Assembly: GCA_002699025.1 (NCBI GenBank) | Contig: PABA01000110.1 | Location: 1-64,000, forward strand | Direction: 5' to 3' | Length of the DNA stretch: 64,000 bases | DNA from: Sandaracinus sp. | GTDB taxonomy: Bacteria; Myxococcota_A; Polyangia; Polyangiales; Houyiibacteriaceae | Shown: positions 28,644-36,966 of the stretch, piece after piece | Layout of the letters: each line of letters opens with the position of its first letter | How positions within the stretch are numbered: the first letter of the stretch is position 1 | Notes under the pieces: generated by a model | Database searches by the model: none | What the model was told of the DNA's origin: nothing | The model's input: the letters and a program-made list of their open reading frames with translations, nothing else | Position numbers and translations under genes: made by a program

Positions 28644-29573
28644 TCAGAAGTAGTAGTTGACCCGGATGGTGCCGTTCGCGAGGTCGTTCGCGATGGTGCG
28701 GATCGAGATCTCGCTGTCCTCGAAGTCAACGAGTGGCGCATCGGTCGCTTCGACGGGCACGGAGTTGGCGGCCGAGTTGCTCAGGTAGCGGAAGCCGAGG
28801 CCCACCGTGAGCTGGAGCGAGAGGTTCGGCAGGCCGATGGCCCCGAAGTGGAGCTCACCGCCGACGCGCACGCCGACGTCGAACTGGAGGCCGCTGGCGT
28901 CGATGTCCTGCTCGGCGGCGACCGGCGAGAAGAAGGTGGCCTTGCCGTAGGCGAAGCCGACCTCGGGGATGATGAGGAAGGTCGCGTGCTGGCTGACGGC
29001 GGCGGCGATGGGCACGCCGACGTGGAGCCCGAGGGCGAAGGCGCCGTCGATGCCCCCCGTTCGCACCTGCGGGTCAGCGCAGTCCCCCATCATCGGGGTG
29101 GCCGGGTTGTCCGGGCAGTTGTTGTAGGTCTTCTGGGTCGTCGTGCCGAGGCCCAGGCCGAGGTCGAGGCCGACCGAGCCGAACCAGATGCGCGCGCCGA
29201 CGGTGGCCAGCGGGATGTTCAGCTGGAAGGCGTTGCCGGCGGGCGTGACGTCGATGCGGTTGACGCCGAAGAAGGAGAGGCCGGCGCCGACCTGGTCGTG
29301 GTCGGTCTCCCCGGAGGGGCCCTCCTCGCTCGGGGGCTGCTCGCCGTTCTGCAGGGCGGGCGGCCGCTCCTGGTCCTGGTTGAACCAGCTCGGCTGCTCC
29401 TGCTGCTGCTGGGGGGGCGGCTGCTGCTGCTGGGGAGGCGGCGGCTCCCAGCCCTGTCCGGTGTCCCCGCTCTCGGGGTCCCACTGCGCGCCTGCGGTGG
29501 CGGCCCCGGCCAGGGTCAGCCCAGTGGTCAAGAAGGCGGTCGCAATGAGAGAAGCAATCGAGTGACGGCTCAT
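28644..29573 (-). CDS. Outer-membrane beta-barrel protein with Gln/Pro-rich N-terminus
   Basis: A 309-residue exported protein. The signal peptide (MSRHSIASLIATAF..., cleavage near AGA-Q) is followed by a Gln/Pro-rich linker (about 45-60) and a Glu/Asp-rich one. The rest alternates hydrophobic and polar residues in repeated strands, and the chain ends in Phe (INYYF-like pattern, here VRVNYYF is replaced by IRVNYYF), the usual outer-membrane barrel signal. It is likely a small porin-like or structural barrel; no specific ligand can be assigned. CCTGGAGGACCC before ATG 29573 is a good ribosome site. A terminator hairpin follows at 28593-28620. Confidence 0.82.
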   Translation of the reverse strand: MSRHSIASLIATAFLTTGLTLAGAATAGAQWDPESGDTGQGWEPPPPQQQQPPPQQQQEQPSWFNQDQERPPALQNGEQPPSEEGPSGETDHDQVGAGLSFFGVNRIDVTPAGNAFQLNIPLATVGARIWFGSVGLDLGLGLGTTTQKTYNNCPDNPATPMMGDCADPQVRTGGIDGAFALGLHVGVPIAAAVSQHATFLIIPEVGFAYGKATFFSPVAAEQDIDASGLQFDVGVRVGGELHFGAIGLPNLSLQLTVGLGFRYLSNSAANSVPVEATDAPLVDFEDSEISIRTIANDLANGTIRVNYYF

Positions 29574-29786
29574 GGGTCCTCCAGGCGGAGCGGGTGCGGC
29601 GCCTCGGCTCGGGCTCCGGCTGCCGACCGCTCGTCCTCCCGGTGAGCGGACGGACCACCCACCGAGACAGCGGCGCCCTGTACCACGAACGCCAGGGATA
29701 TCGCCACAACCGCCCCCGGGCGAGCGTGGGCGCGCTGTGAGTCCCCTCAATCGCTCGATCGTTCCGCGCGCCGCGGCGAATCGCCT

Positions 29787-30446
29787 TCAGCGGCGGGCGA
29801 AGGCGAGCACGGCCGCCGTCAGCACCAGCACCAGCAGGAGCACCGAGGCGTGGCCGAGCAGGAGGTGCTGCGCGCCGCCCATGGCGCAGCGGCCCGCGAG
29901 GAAGGCGTTGGCGGCCCCCCCCGCGGCGCTGGCACCGGCGAGCCCCGCCCAGCCGAGCGGCTCGCGCGCGCAGGCCCACCAGAGCCCGAGCACGGCCGCG
30001 GCGATCCCCATGCCCGGCGCGAAGCAGCGCAGGTGCGCCCCGAGCTCGGTCGGGCCGGCCCCCCCGAAGGCGGAGAAGCCGGCGACGAAGGCGAGCGCCA
30101 GGAAGGGCAGGGCGAGCCGCACGGCCCGGGGCCAGGCCGGGAGCTGGATCGGCCGCAGGCTCACGGCCGCGAGCAGCGCGCCCACCAGCCCGAGCCCCAG
30201 CGCGCCGGCCCGGCTCCCGGCCCCGAGGCTCCCGAAGAGCGCGAGGCCCGCGATGGGCAGCGCGAGCACGAGCCGCCGCACGGGGGTCGGTCGGCTGCGG
30301 AGCCAGGCGCGGAGGCCCCGCTCGGCTTCGATGCGCTCCTCGAGGGTGGCCTGCATCGCGGCGAGCTCGGCCGGGTCCAGCTCGGGCTCCGCGGGGGGCG
30401 GGCCGAGCGGGGAGGCGTCGACGTGCGGGGGAGACGAGGTGCGCAT
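29787..30446 (-). CDS. Six-helix membrane protein, probable anti-sigma factor (DUF1109/NrsF-like)
   Basis: A 219-residue protein with a hydrophilic N-terminal part (about 1-50) and six clear transmembrane helices, for example RRLVLALPIAGLALFGSL, FLALAFVAGFSAF and HASVLLLVLVLTAAVLAF. It starts 52 nt after the stop of the ECF sigma gene on the same strand. The size, topology and position match NrsF/DUF1109 proteins, which hold their sigma factor at the membrane until a stress signal. Family membership is inferred from topology and context, since no single motif settles it. Confidence 0.75.
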   Translation of the reverse strand: MRTSSPPHVDASPLGPPPAEPELDPAELAAMQATLEERIEAERGLRAWLRSRPTPVRRLVLALPIAGLALFGSLGAGSRAGALGLGLVGALLAAVSLRPIQLPAWPRAVRLALPFLALAFVAGFSAFGGAGPTELGAHLRCFAPGMGIAAAVLGLWWACAREPLGWAGLAGASAAGGAANAFLAGRCAMGGAQHLLLGHASVLLLVLVLTAAVLAFARR

Positions 30447-30498
30447 GGCGGGGCGACTTCGGGGAAGGGTAATGACGGGGTGGGCGCTCGCCCAGGGC

Positions 30499-31134
30499 TC
30501 AGGACCCGGGCGCGGGAACGGGGGGAGTGGGCGGCTCGCCCTCGAGGCGCGCGGCCTCGGCGGCGTCGGCGTCCTGGAGCAGGGCGCGCAGGCGCTGGTA
30601 GCCGCGATGGGCGCGGACCTTCACGGCGCTCTCGCTGGCGCCGACGATCTGCGCGACCTCCTTGTAGGGCAGCTCCTCGAACCAGTGGAGCTCGAACGCC
30701 TCGCGCTGCCCCGCCGGGAGCGCGGCGACGGCGGCGCGGAGCTGCATGGCGCGCTCGGCGCGGAGGAGGTCCGGGGCCTCTTCGCGTGGCTCGACGCCGG
30801 GGGCGAGCTCGAGGGGCGTCTCGGGGCGGCGGGCGCGGCGGCGGAAGTGCTCGCGGCGCAGGTTGAAGCAGATGGTGAAGATCCAGGGGCGGAGCGGGCG
30901 GCCCTGCTGGAAGTCGTGGCGGGCCCGATGGAGGTGCAGGAAGGTCTGCTGCACGATCTCCCGTGCGTCCTCCTCGGAGCGCACCTGGCGGCGGACGGCG
31001 CGATGGAGCCGGGGGGCGTAGCGCGCGAAGAGCTCGCGGAAGGCCGCCGCGTCGCCCCCGACCCAGGCGGCCATGAGGGCTTCGTCGCTGGGCGCGTCGC
31101 GCGGGCGGGCCCGGTCGTCTATCGTCGGCGGCAT
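30499..31134 (-). CDS. ECF-type RNA polymerase sigma factor
   Basis: A 211-residue sigma factor with only regions 2 and 4. Region 2 spans about 30-100 (LFARYAPRLHRAVRRQV, EIVQQTFLHLH, RPWIFTICFNLRR) and region 4 about 130-185 (LPAGQREAFELHWFEELPYKEVAQIVGASESAVKVRAHRG), with the expected helix-turn-helix. A Pro/Glu-rich tail follows. It is co-transcribed with the membrane protein thought to be its anti-sigma factor. The ATG lies back to back with the GTG of the methylase gene on the other strand, with one base between them. Confidence 0.92.
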   Translation of the reverse strand: MPPTIDDRARPRDAPSDEALMAAWVGGDAAAFRELFARYAPRLHRAVRRQVRSEEDAREIVQQTFLHLHRARHDFQQGRPLRPWIFTICFNLRREHFRRRARRPETPLELAPGVEPREEAPDLLRAERAMQLRAAVAALPAGQREAFELHWFEELPYKEVAQIVGASESAVKVRAHRGYQRLRALLQDADAAEAARLEGEPPTPPVPAPGS

Positions 31135-31135
31135 C

Positions 31136-33220
31136 GTGGCGTGGAGCGAGGTGGAGAAGCGGGCGGCCCGCGCGGCCCGGGCGCGGGACGCGGCCGTGGA
31201 CGCCTCCGCGCGGCGGACCCACGGCGTCGTGCATACGCCCCCCGCCCTCTGCCGTTACGTGGTCGAGCGGGCCGACGCGGCGCTCCGGCGCGCGGGGGTC
31301 GAGGGGGGGCTCGCGGACCCGCGCGTCACGCTCGTCGATCCCGCCTGCGGCCCCGGCGGGTTCCTCGCGGCGGCGCTCGGTCTCGCGGGGGCGCGGGAGA
31401 GCGCGCCGGCGGCCTGTCGCGGCCTGGAGCGGGACCCGGCGGCGCTCGCGGAGGCGGCGGAGGTGCTCGGGGAGGCCTTCGAGGAGGCGGGCTGGCCCCT
31501 GAGCCTCGAGCCGGGGGACACGCTCGCGAGCCTGGAGGGCACTTCCGCCGAGGACGTGCTGGTCGTCTTCGGCAACCCGCCCTGGGCCGGGCGCTCCGGG
31601 AGCAAGACGGCGCTCCTCGAGGGGCTGCTCGAGGACTTCCGGCGGGACGCGCACGGGGCGCGGCTGACGGAGCGGAAGCTCGGCGTGCTCTCGGACGCCT
31701 ACGTGCGCTTCTGGCGCTGGGCGGCGGAGGGGGTGCGGCGGGCGCCGGGCGGCGGGGTCGTGGCGCTGGTGACGAACGCCTCCTTCCTGGACGGCCCGGT
31801 GCATCGGGGCATGCGCGGGGCGCTGGCGCGCTGGATGGACGGCGTGGAGGTGCTGGACCTCGGCGGGAGCGCGCTGGTCGCGCAGAAGAAGGGGGAGCGC
31901 GACGAGAACGTCTTCGGCGTGCGGCCGGCGGTGGCCGTGACCGTGGCCTGGCGCGCGGGCGGCGGCGAGGCGGGCGAGGCGGAGGGGGCGACGGATGCCG
32001 CGGCGAACGGCGCGGCGGACCCGGGGGCGGAGGAAGGCCGGGCTGGTTCCGTCGGGGGCGCCGGAGGCGGCCGAGACGCGGAGGACGCCGCGCAGGCCAC
32101 GCTCGCGCTCGGGGCGGAGTCGTCGGCGCCCGGGCCCCGCGTCGCCACGGCGGAACCGGCTGCCGAAGAGGAGCCCCCGCCGGAGCCGAGCACGGCCGAA
32201 GGCGAGGGCGCGGGGGCGGGGGCGAACGCCGCGCTCGCCGAGGTCCGCGTCATGGCCCTTCGCGGCCGGCGCGACGCCAAGCTCCGCGCCCTCGGCCACG
32301 CGCTCTCGGCCTTCCGCGCCGTCGACCCCCTCGGCCCCTGGCGCCTCCCCCCCTCGCTCGGCGTCACCGAGAGCTGGCCCGAGGGCTGGCGCCCGATCGA
32401 CGCGCTCTTCCCCTTCCATCGCGAAGGCGTGCAGACGAACCGGGACGCCGTCGCCATCGACGCGAGCCGCCACGCGCTCGTCGGGCGCCTCCAGACCTTC
32501 GCCATGGGCCTGGCGGACCCGCGCCTCGAGGTCGCCCGCACCGAGCGCGGCCACTACGACCCGGAGAAGGCGCGCCGCGTCGTCGCCGAGGCCCTCGCCG
32601 AGGATCCCGACGGCGGCACCATCGTCCGCCCGATCGCCTACCGCCCCTTCGATCGCCGCTGGCTCGCCGCCGCCGCCCCGCTCTGCCATCGGCCGCGCCC
32701 GGCGCTCCTGAAGGCCATGGACGCCTCGGAGTTCGCGCTGCTCACGGTCCGAAAGGATCGGGGCGAGCGCGCCTGGACCCATGCGGCCGCCTCCCGCGCG
32801 GTCCCCGACAACTGCTTCCTCTCGGCCCGCTCGAGCTGCCGGACGCGCGCCTTCCCCACCCACGACCCCGGGGGTGCGCCGAACCTCTCCGAGGAGGCCG
32901 AGGGCTGGCTGCGCGGCGTCGGGCGCGGCGACGCGGCCGATCTGCTCGCCTACGCCCTCGCCGTGCTCTGCTCGCCGGTCTACCGAGGGCGCTACGGCTG
33001 GCTGCTCCGCTTCGGCTACCCGGTGCTGCCGGCGCCCGAGCCCGCGAGCTGGCCGAGCGTCGTGGAGGCGGGCCGAGCGCTGGTGGAGCGGTTTCTCGCC
33101 GAGCCCGCGGGCGATCCGGAGCTGGCCGTCGTCGGCCATTGGGAGGTGGAGGCGCCGGCCGGGTTCGGCGCGGCGGTGGCGGCGGCCGCGGCGGCGGTGG
33201 CGCCGCTCCTCGAGGGATAG
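31136..33220 (+). CDS. Orphan type ISP-like adenine DNA methyltransferase
   Basis: A 694-residue class I methylase. Motif X-like HTPPALCRYVV (33-43) precedes the SAM motif DPACGPGGF (68-76) and the catalytic NPPW (147-150), typical of N6-adenine methylases. After a Gly/Ala/Glu-rich low-complexity linker (about 265-375) comes a target-recognition region with IDALFPFHREGVQTNRDAV, IAYRPFDRRW and YALAVLCSPVYRGRYGWLLRFGYPVLP. These motifs match the specificity half of type ISP (LlaGI-like) and type IIG enzymes. No helicase or nuclease domain is present, and none lies nearby. GTG 31136 is the preferred start; ATG 31073, overlapping the sigma gene, is an alternative. It may be a solitary regulator-type methylase. 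Confidence 0.82.
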   Translation: MAWSEVEKRAARAARARDAAVDASARRTHGVVHTPPALCRYVVERADAALRRAGVEGGLADPRVTLVDPACGPGGFLAAALGLAGARESAPAACRGLERDPAALAEAAEVLGEAFEEAGWPLSLEPGDTLASLEGTSAEDVLVVFGNPPWAGRSGSKTALLEGLLEDFRRDAHGARLTERKLGVLSDAYVRFWRWAAEGVRRAPGGGVVALVTNASFLDGPVHRGMRGALARWMDGVEVLDLGGSALVAQKKGERDENVFGVRPAVAVTVAWRAGGGEAGEAEGATDAAANGAADPGAEEGRAGSVGGAGGGRDAEDAAQATLALGAESSAPGPRVATAEPAAEEEPPPEPSTAEGEGAGAGANAALAEVRVMALRGRRDAKLRALGHALSAFRAVDPLGPWRLPPSLGVTESWPEGWRPIDALFPFHREGVQTNRDAVAIDASRHALVGRLQTFAMGLADPRLEVARTERGHYDPEKARRVVAEALAEDPDGGTIVRPIAYRPFDRRWLAAAAPLCHRPRPALLKAMDASEFALLTVRKDRGERAWTHAAASRAVPDNCFLSARSSCRTRAFPTHDPGGAPNLSEEAEGWLRGVGRGDAADLLAYALAVLCSPVYRGRYGWLLRFGYPVLPAPEPASWPSVVEAGRALVERFLAEPAGDPELAVVGHWEVEAPAGFGAAVAAAAAAVAPLLEG

Positions 33221-33300
33221 AGGGGCTCGGGAGCGCCCGAGCGGGCTCCGTGCGGGCTCCGTGCGTTGACGTCTCGGGATGGCTCACGGATGCTGGGGAG

Positions 33301-34419
33301 GTGACCCGGTCCTCGCGCCTCTCCTCGCTCCTCCGGCGCGCGCCCACGCGCTACCGGCCGGTGTCGCGGATCGCCGCCGGAGGGATGGCCGAGGTGTGGC
33401 GCGCGGAGGCCATCTTCGAGGAGGGCGGCACGCACGAGGTGGCCATCAAGCGGGTGCTGCCGCAGATGGGCCAGCCGCTCTTCCGGGCGATGTTCGAGGA
33501 CGAGGCGCGGCTGGGCATGCTCCTGCGGCACCCGAACATCGTGCGCGTCTACGACGCGCGGGACGTGGGCGGGACCTTCATCATGGTGATGGAGCTCGTC
33601 GACGGAGACACGCTCAAGGGGCTCCTCGAGAAGGCCCTCGAGCGGGGCGCGCCCATGCCGCTCGGCGTGGCGCTCCACATCGCCCGGGAGCTCGCGCGCG
33701 CCCTCGACTACGTCCACCGGGCCGAGCACGAGGACGGGCGGCACCTCGGGATCGTCCACCGCGACGTGAGCCCGCACAACCTGCTGCTCGGGCGGGACGG
33801 GGCCGTGAAGCTGACCGACTTCGGGCTGGCGGACGCGAACGTGCACGAGCACGCCCAGTCCGAGGACCTGGTCGGCGGCAAGCTCGGCTACCTGGCGCCG
33901 GAGATCGTGCTGCAGAAGGGGTCGGATCACCGCATCGACCTCTTCGCGGCGGCGGTGACGCTCTGGGAGATGCTCGCCGGGCGGCGCCTCTTCCAGGGGG
34001 CGGACGACGCCGAGACCGTGCGGGCCGTGGCGCGCTGCGAGGTGCCGTCCTTGCGGAAGATCAACGGGCGCGTGCCGCGGGAGGTCGACGACCTGGTGGG
34101 GCGCATGCTGCGGCCGAGCCCGGACGAGCGCCTGCCGACGGCGCGGTCCTTCTTCGAGGCCCTCGACGTGCTGGTGACGCGGCTCGATCGGGAGGTGGGG
34201 GCGCAGGACGTGGCGCTGCTCATCGGGCTGCACCTGGCGCGGAAGCAGCGGGAGAAGCCGAAGGAGGCGAGCATCGAGGAGCTCGGCGTCGCGGAGCTCC
34301 TGGCCGACGAGCTCGCCCAGTTCGCGGCGGGGGGCGGCGCCAAGCCGCTCGATCCGCGGGAGTTCGACTACGGCGTGACCAGCGGCGTGCGGCGCCATCC
34401 GAGGCCCTGGGATGATTGA
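33301..34419 (+). CDS. Cytoplasmic Ser/Thr protein kinase with HRDVSPHN loop
   Basis: A 372-residue kinase without a transmembrane helix. The Gly-rich loop AAGGMAEVW is at 25-33, the lysine is K50 (EVAIKRV), and DFG is at 173-175. The catalytic loop is HRDVSPHN (153-160), where Ser replaces the Lys of HRDxK; this variant is frequent in myxobacterial kinases, so activity is still likely. After the kinase fold comes a short helical C-terminus (about 290-372). GTG 33301 is preceded by GGGGAG. It follows the methylase gene by 80 nt. A 14-bp tandem repeat begins at its stop codon. Confidence 0.9.
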   Translation: MTRSSRLSSLLRRAPTRYRPVSRIAAGGMAEVWRAEAIFEEGGTHEVAIKRVLPQMGQPLFRAMFEDEARLGMLLRHPNIVRVYDARDVGGTFIMVMELVDGDTLKGLLEKALERGAPMPLGVALHIARELARALDYVHRAEHEDGRHLGIVHRDVSPHNLLLGRDGAVKLTDFGLADANVHEHAQSEDLVGGKLGYLAPEIVLQKGSDHRIDLFAAAVTLWEMLAGRRLFQGADDAETVRAVARCEVPSLRKINGRVPREVDDLVGRMLRPSPDERLPTARSFFEALDVLVTRLDREVGAQDVALLIGLHLARKQREKPKEASIEELGVAELLADELAQFAAGGGAKPLDPREFDYGVTSGVRRHPRPWDD

Positions 34420-34494
34420 GCAGGACGATTGATGCGGGATGATTGACGCGGAAGGATTGAAGCCGGACGGCTGAAGCCGGACGGCTGAAGCCGC
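34411..34494 (+). repeat. 14-bp tandem repeat, six copies
   Basis: Six degenerate 14-bp units lie at 34411-34424, 34425-34438, 34439-34452, 34453-34466, 34467-34480 and 34481-34494, with consensus near ACGATTGAAGCCGG. The first unit contains the kinase stop codon (34417-34419), so the array begins inside the last codons of the gene. Confidence 0.85.
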
Positions 34495-34558
34495 GACGAT
34501 CGGGGGCGGCGTCGGCGTCGCGGCGAGCGGTCGCCCTGGACGCTTCGTCGCCCTTCGC

Positions 34559-34654
34559 GTCGTCGTCGCGAAACGTCGTCATCGCGAAACGTCGTCATCG
34601 CGAAACGTCGTCATCGCGAAACGTCGTCATCGCGAAACGTCGTCATCGCGAAAC
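34559..34654 (+). repeat. 16-bp iteron-like tandem repeat, six copies
   Basis: Six 16-bp units GTCGTCATCGCGAAAC lie end to end at 34559-34574, 34575-34590, 34591-34606, 34607-34622, 34623-34638 and 34639-34654. Five are perfect and the first differs by one base. Each holds the palindrome TCGCGA. The array ends 14 nt before the start of the MBL lipoprotein gene, so it lies in that gene's promoter or leader region. Confidence 0.95.
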
Positions 34655-34668
34655 GCGGGGCCGCCGAG

Positions 34669-35634
34669 ATGGTACGAGGGGCCATGGTCCCGCGCGCGCT
34701 CGTCTTCCTCGCCCTCCTCGGCCTCGCTTGCGGCGGCACCGGGTCGCGCGCCGAGACCGCTCCGAACGCGGCGCCATCGCTCCGCCCGTGCCCGGAGCGG
34801 GGCGTCGCCGTGCGCGTGCTCGGCTCGGGCGGGCCGATCGTCGACGACGGACGCGCGTCGAGCGGCTACCTCCTGCTCGTCGACGGTGAGCCGCGCCTCC
34901 TGGTGGACGCGGGCGGCGGCGTGGCGCTCCGGATGGCCCAGGCCGGCGTCGCGCCCCGGGCGCTCGGCGGCGTGCTCCTCAGCCACGTGCACGTCGATCA
35001 CACGGCGGATTTCGTCGCGCTCCTGAAGAGCGCGTCCTTCTCGTCCCGCGCCGACGCGCTCCCGGTCGTCGGCCCGAGCGGCGACGATCCCTTTCCGGCG
35101 CTCGGGCCCTTCCTCGAGGCGCAGCTCGGGGAGGCGGGGGCCTGGCGCTACCTCGGGGGCTACCTGCGCGAGGAGGGCCAGCCTTTCCGGCTGCGCCTCG
35201 ACGAGGTCGACGTGGCGGGCGAGGGGCGCGAGCTCGAGGGCGCCGGTCTCCGCGTCGAGGCCGTCGGCGTTCCCCATGGCCCCGTGCCGGCCCTCGGCTT
35301 CGTCGTGCATGCGGCGGACGCGCGCGTCGCCTTCGCTGGCGACCAGCGGCTCGACGATCCGCGCTTCCTCGCGCGGGCGCGTGGCGCCGACCTGCTCGTC
35401 GCCCACCACGCGATCCCCGAAGCCGCCGAGGGCGTCGGCGCGCGGCTCCACGCGAGGCCCTCGCAGATCGGCGCTTTCGCCCGCGACGCGGAGGTCGGCG
35501 AGCTCGTCCTCTCGCACCACATGCAGCGGAGCCTGGCCCGGCTGGACGAGGCGCGCGCCCTCATCGCCCACCGCTACGACGGGCCGGTCCACGTGGCGGA
35601 GGATCTCGACTGCTACGGCGTCGCGGCGCGCTGA
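34669..35634 (+). CDS. Secreted MBL-fold lipoprotein
   Basis: A 321-residue lipoprotein of the metallo-beta-lactamase fold. The lipobox ends LLGLAC with Cys21. Metal ligands appear in SHVHVDHTAD (about 104-113), then VPHGPVPALGF, AFAGDQRLDD and LSHHMQR, giving the full set for a two-metal site as in lactonases or RNase Z-like hydrolases. The substrate is unknown, but the envelope location argues against an RNA role. ATG 34669 and ATG 34684 are both possible starts. The 16-bp array lies directly upstream. The gene ends 67 nt before the convergent DUF697 gene. Confidence 0.85.
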   Translation: MVRGAMVPRALVFLALLGLACGGTGSRAETAPNAAPSLRPCPERGVAVRVLGSGGPIVDDGRASSGYLLLVDGEPRLLVDAGGGVALRMAQAGVAPRALGGVLLSHVHVDHTADFVALLKSASFSSRADALPVVGPSGDDPFPALGPFLEAQLGEAGAWRYLGGYLREEGQPFRLRLDEVDVAGEGRELEGAGLRVEAVGVPHGPVPALGFVVHAADARVAFAGDQRLDDPRFLARARGADLLVAHHAIPEAAEGVGARLHARPSQIGAFARDAEVGELVLSHHMQRSLARLDEARALIAHRYDGPVHVAEDLDCYGVAAR

Positions 35635-35701
35635 GCGGGGCCGGCACGCAGGGCGTTCGGCCCCGGCCTCGACGCCCGCCGGGGCGCCAGCGTCGCGCCC
35701 G

Positions 35702-36862
35702 CTACTTCGGCAGCGTGATGCCCAGGAAGTAGCGCGTCGCCGAGCGCCCGAGGGCCAGCGTCCCCGCGCCCGCGATGCCCGCGCTGAAGATGCTCCCCAT
35801 GCCGGGCACGAGCTTCGCCAGCTGCTGGGCGCCCCAGCGGAAGCCCATGCCGGCGCCGCCGACCACGCCGACGCTCGCGATCCACTCGGCCGCCGTCCGC
35901 CGGTCCCAGGCCCGCCCCGAGAGGTAGGCGAGCGTCGTCACCATCATCCCCTGGAGCGGCGCCATCACCGCCAGGTCGGAGAAGGGCAGGGGCGTCAGCG
36001 AGACGGTGATCGCCAGCGTCGAGCAGCACTGGACCAGGTCGCGCGCCACGCGCCGTCGCCCGTCCGCCGCGCCCTCGAAGCTCCGCGCGCCCTCGATCCG
36101 CGCCGCCTCGGGCAGGCTCGCCACGAGCGCCTCGGCGAGCTTCGCGGCCCCGAAGGTCTCCCGGCGACCGGGGGGCGCGGCCACGGCGAACACCTCCTCG
36201 GTCGGCCCGCCGGCCTCGCGGAGCTGCCGCGCGAAGCGGGCGCGCGCGTCGGAGACGTTCGGGTCCGCGTGGCCGAGGATCACCCCGTCGTCGATCAGCG
36301 TGTCGGCCCGGCTCATGACGGCGAAGGCAGCCGGGCGCGCACCGTCCTCCTCCAGGGTCGCCAGCGCGCGCGAGAACACCTCGAGGTGCACGCCGAGCCC
36401 CCGTCGCACCTCCTCGGGGGTGGCGACGAGGAGCACCGCGTCCGGTCGCCGGGCGTCGGCGGCCGCCCGGGCGGCGCGCAGGCTCGGCTCCGGGTCGTCG
36501 TCCGTGACGTCGATGGACACCCAGTCGACGCGCCGCCCCCGGAGGAGCAGCTCGCGCCAGCCCTCGGCCTCGGGCGCCTCGCCCTCGTCGCCGAGGAGCG
36601 CGCCGAGGAGCCGGTGCCGGCCCGAGCCCGGGCGCCCGAGCACGACCAGCCGCGGCGGGCGCCGCTCGTAGACCAGCCGCGAGAGGCTGGTGAGGTCGCG
36701 CTTCAGGCCGCTGACGAAGGGCACGCGGTCCAGGACCGCCATGAGCTCGTCCCAGCCCTCGCGATCGGGCGGGCCGTCATGGTCGGGGTCGGCGAGCTCG
36801 CCGGGGGGCGGCGCGCCTCCCTCGGGCTCGCGGGGGGCGGTGCGGGGCGCGTCTTCGGCCAT
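35702..36862 (-). CDS. GTPase-like membrane protein with DUF697 domain
   Basis: A 386-residue protein. A GTPase-like domain (about 70-260) has the loop GRPGSGRHRLLG, where Arg replaces the Lys of a normal P-loop, so nucleotide binding may be weak. The C-terminal third is a DUF697/YcjF-like domain with two to three hydrophobic helices (STLAITVSLTPLPFSDLAVMAPLQ, then VGVVGGAGMGFRWG). Such proteins attach to the inner membrane, often near stress genes. The acidic single-helix protein gene lies upstream on the same strand, 104 nt away. Confidence 0.83.
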   Translation of the reverse strand: MAEDAPRTAPREPEGGAPPPGELADPDHDGPPDREGWDELMAVLDRVPFVSGLKRDLTSLSRLVYERRPPRLVVLGRPGSGRHRLLGALLGDEGEAPEAEGWRELLLRGRRVDWVSIDVTDDDPEPSLRAARAAADARRPDAVLLVATPEEVRRGLGVHLEVFSRALATLEEDGARPAAFAVMSRADTLIDDGVILGHADPNVSDARARFARQLREAGGPTEEVFAVAAPPGRRETFGAAKLAEALVASLPEAARIEGARSFEGAADGRRRVARDLVQCCSTLAITVSLTPLPFSDLAVMAPLQGMMVTTLAYLSGRAWDRRTAAEWIASVGVVGGAGMGFRWGAQQLAKLVPGMGSIFSAGIAGAGTLALGRSATRYFLGITLPK

Positions 36863-36966
36863 CCCCTACAGGGTTGGTCAGCGGCCGGGCGCGAGCAAGG
36901 GTGGGGGCGCGCGGCGGTCTCCGGCCGGAGGGCAGGCGGCGTCGCGGCACAGCGCACCCCGGGGAG

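Noticed and set aside
31073-31135. ATG 31073 as methylase start
   Set aside because: Kept only as an alternative; it would overlap the sigma gene by 62 nt and adds no conserved sequence.
29572-33300. Upstream part of the 1,615-codon frame that ends with the kinase gene
   Set aside because: It runs antisense to, or out of frame with, the sigma, anti-sigma and methylase genes; only the last 372 codons (from 33301) look like a protein.
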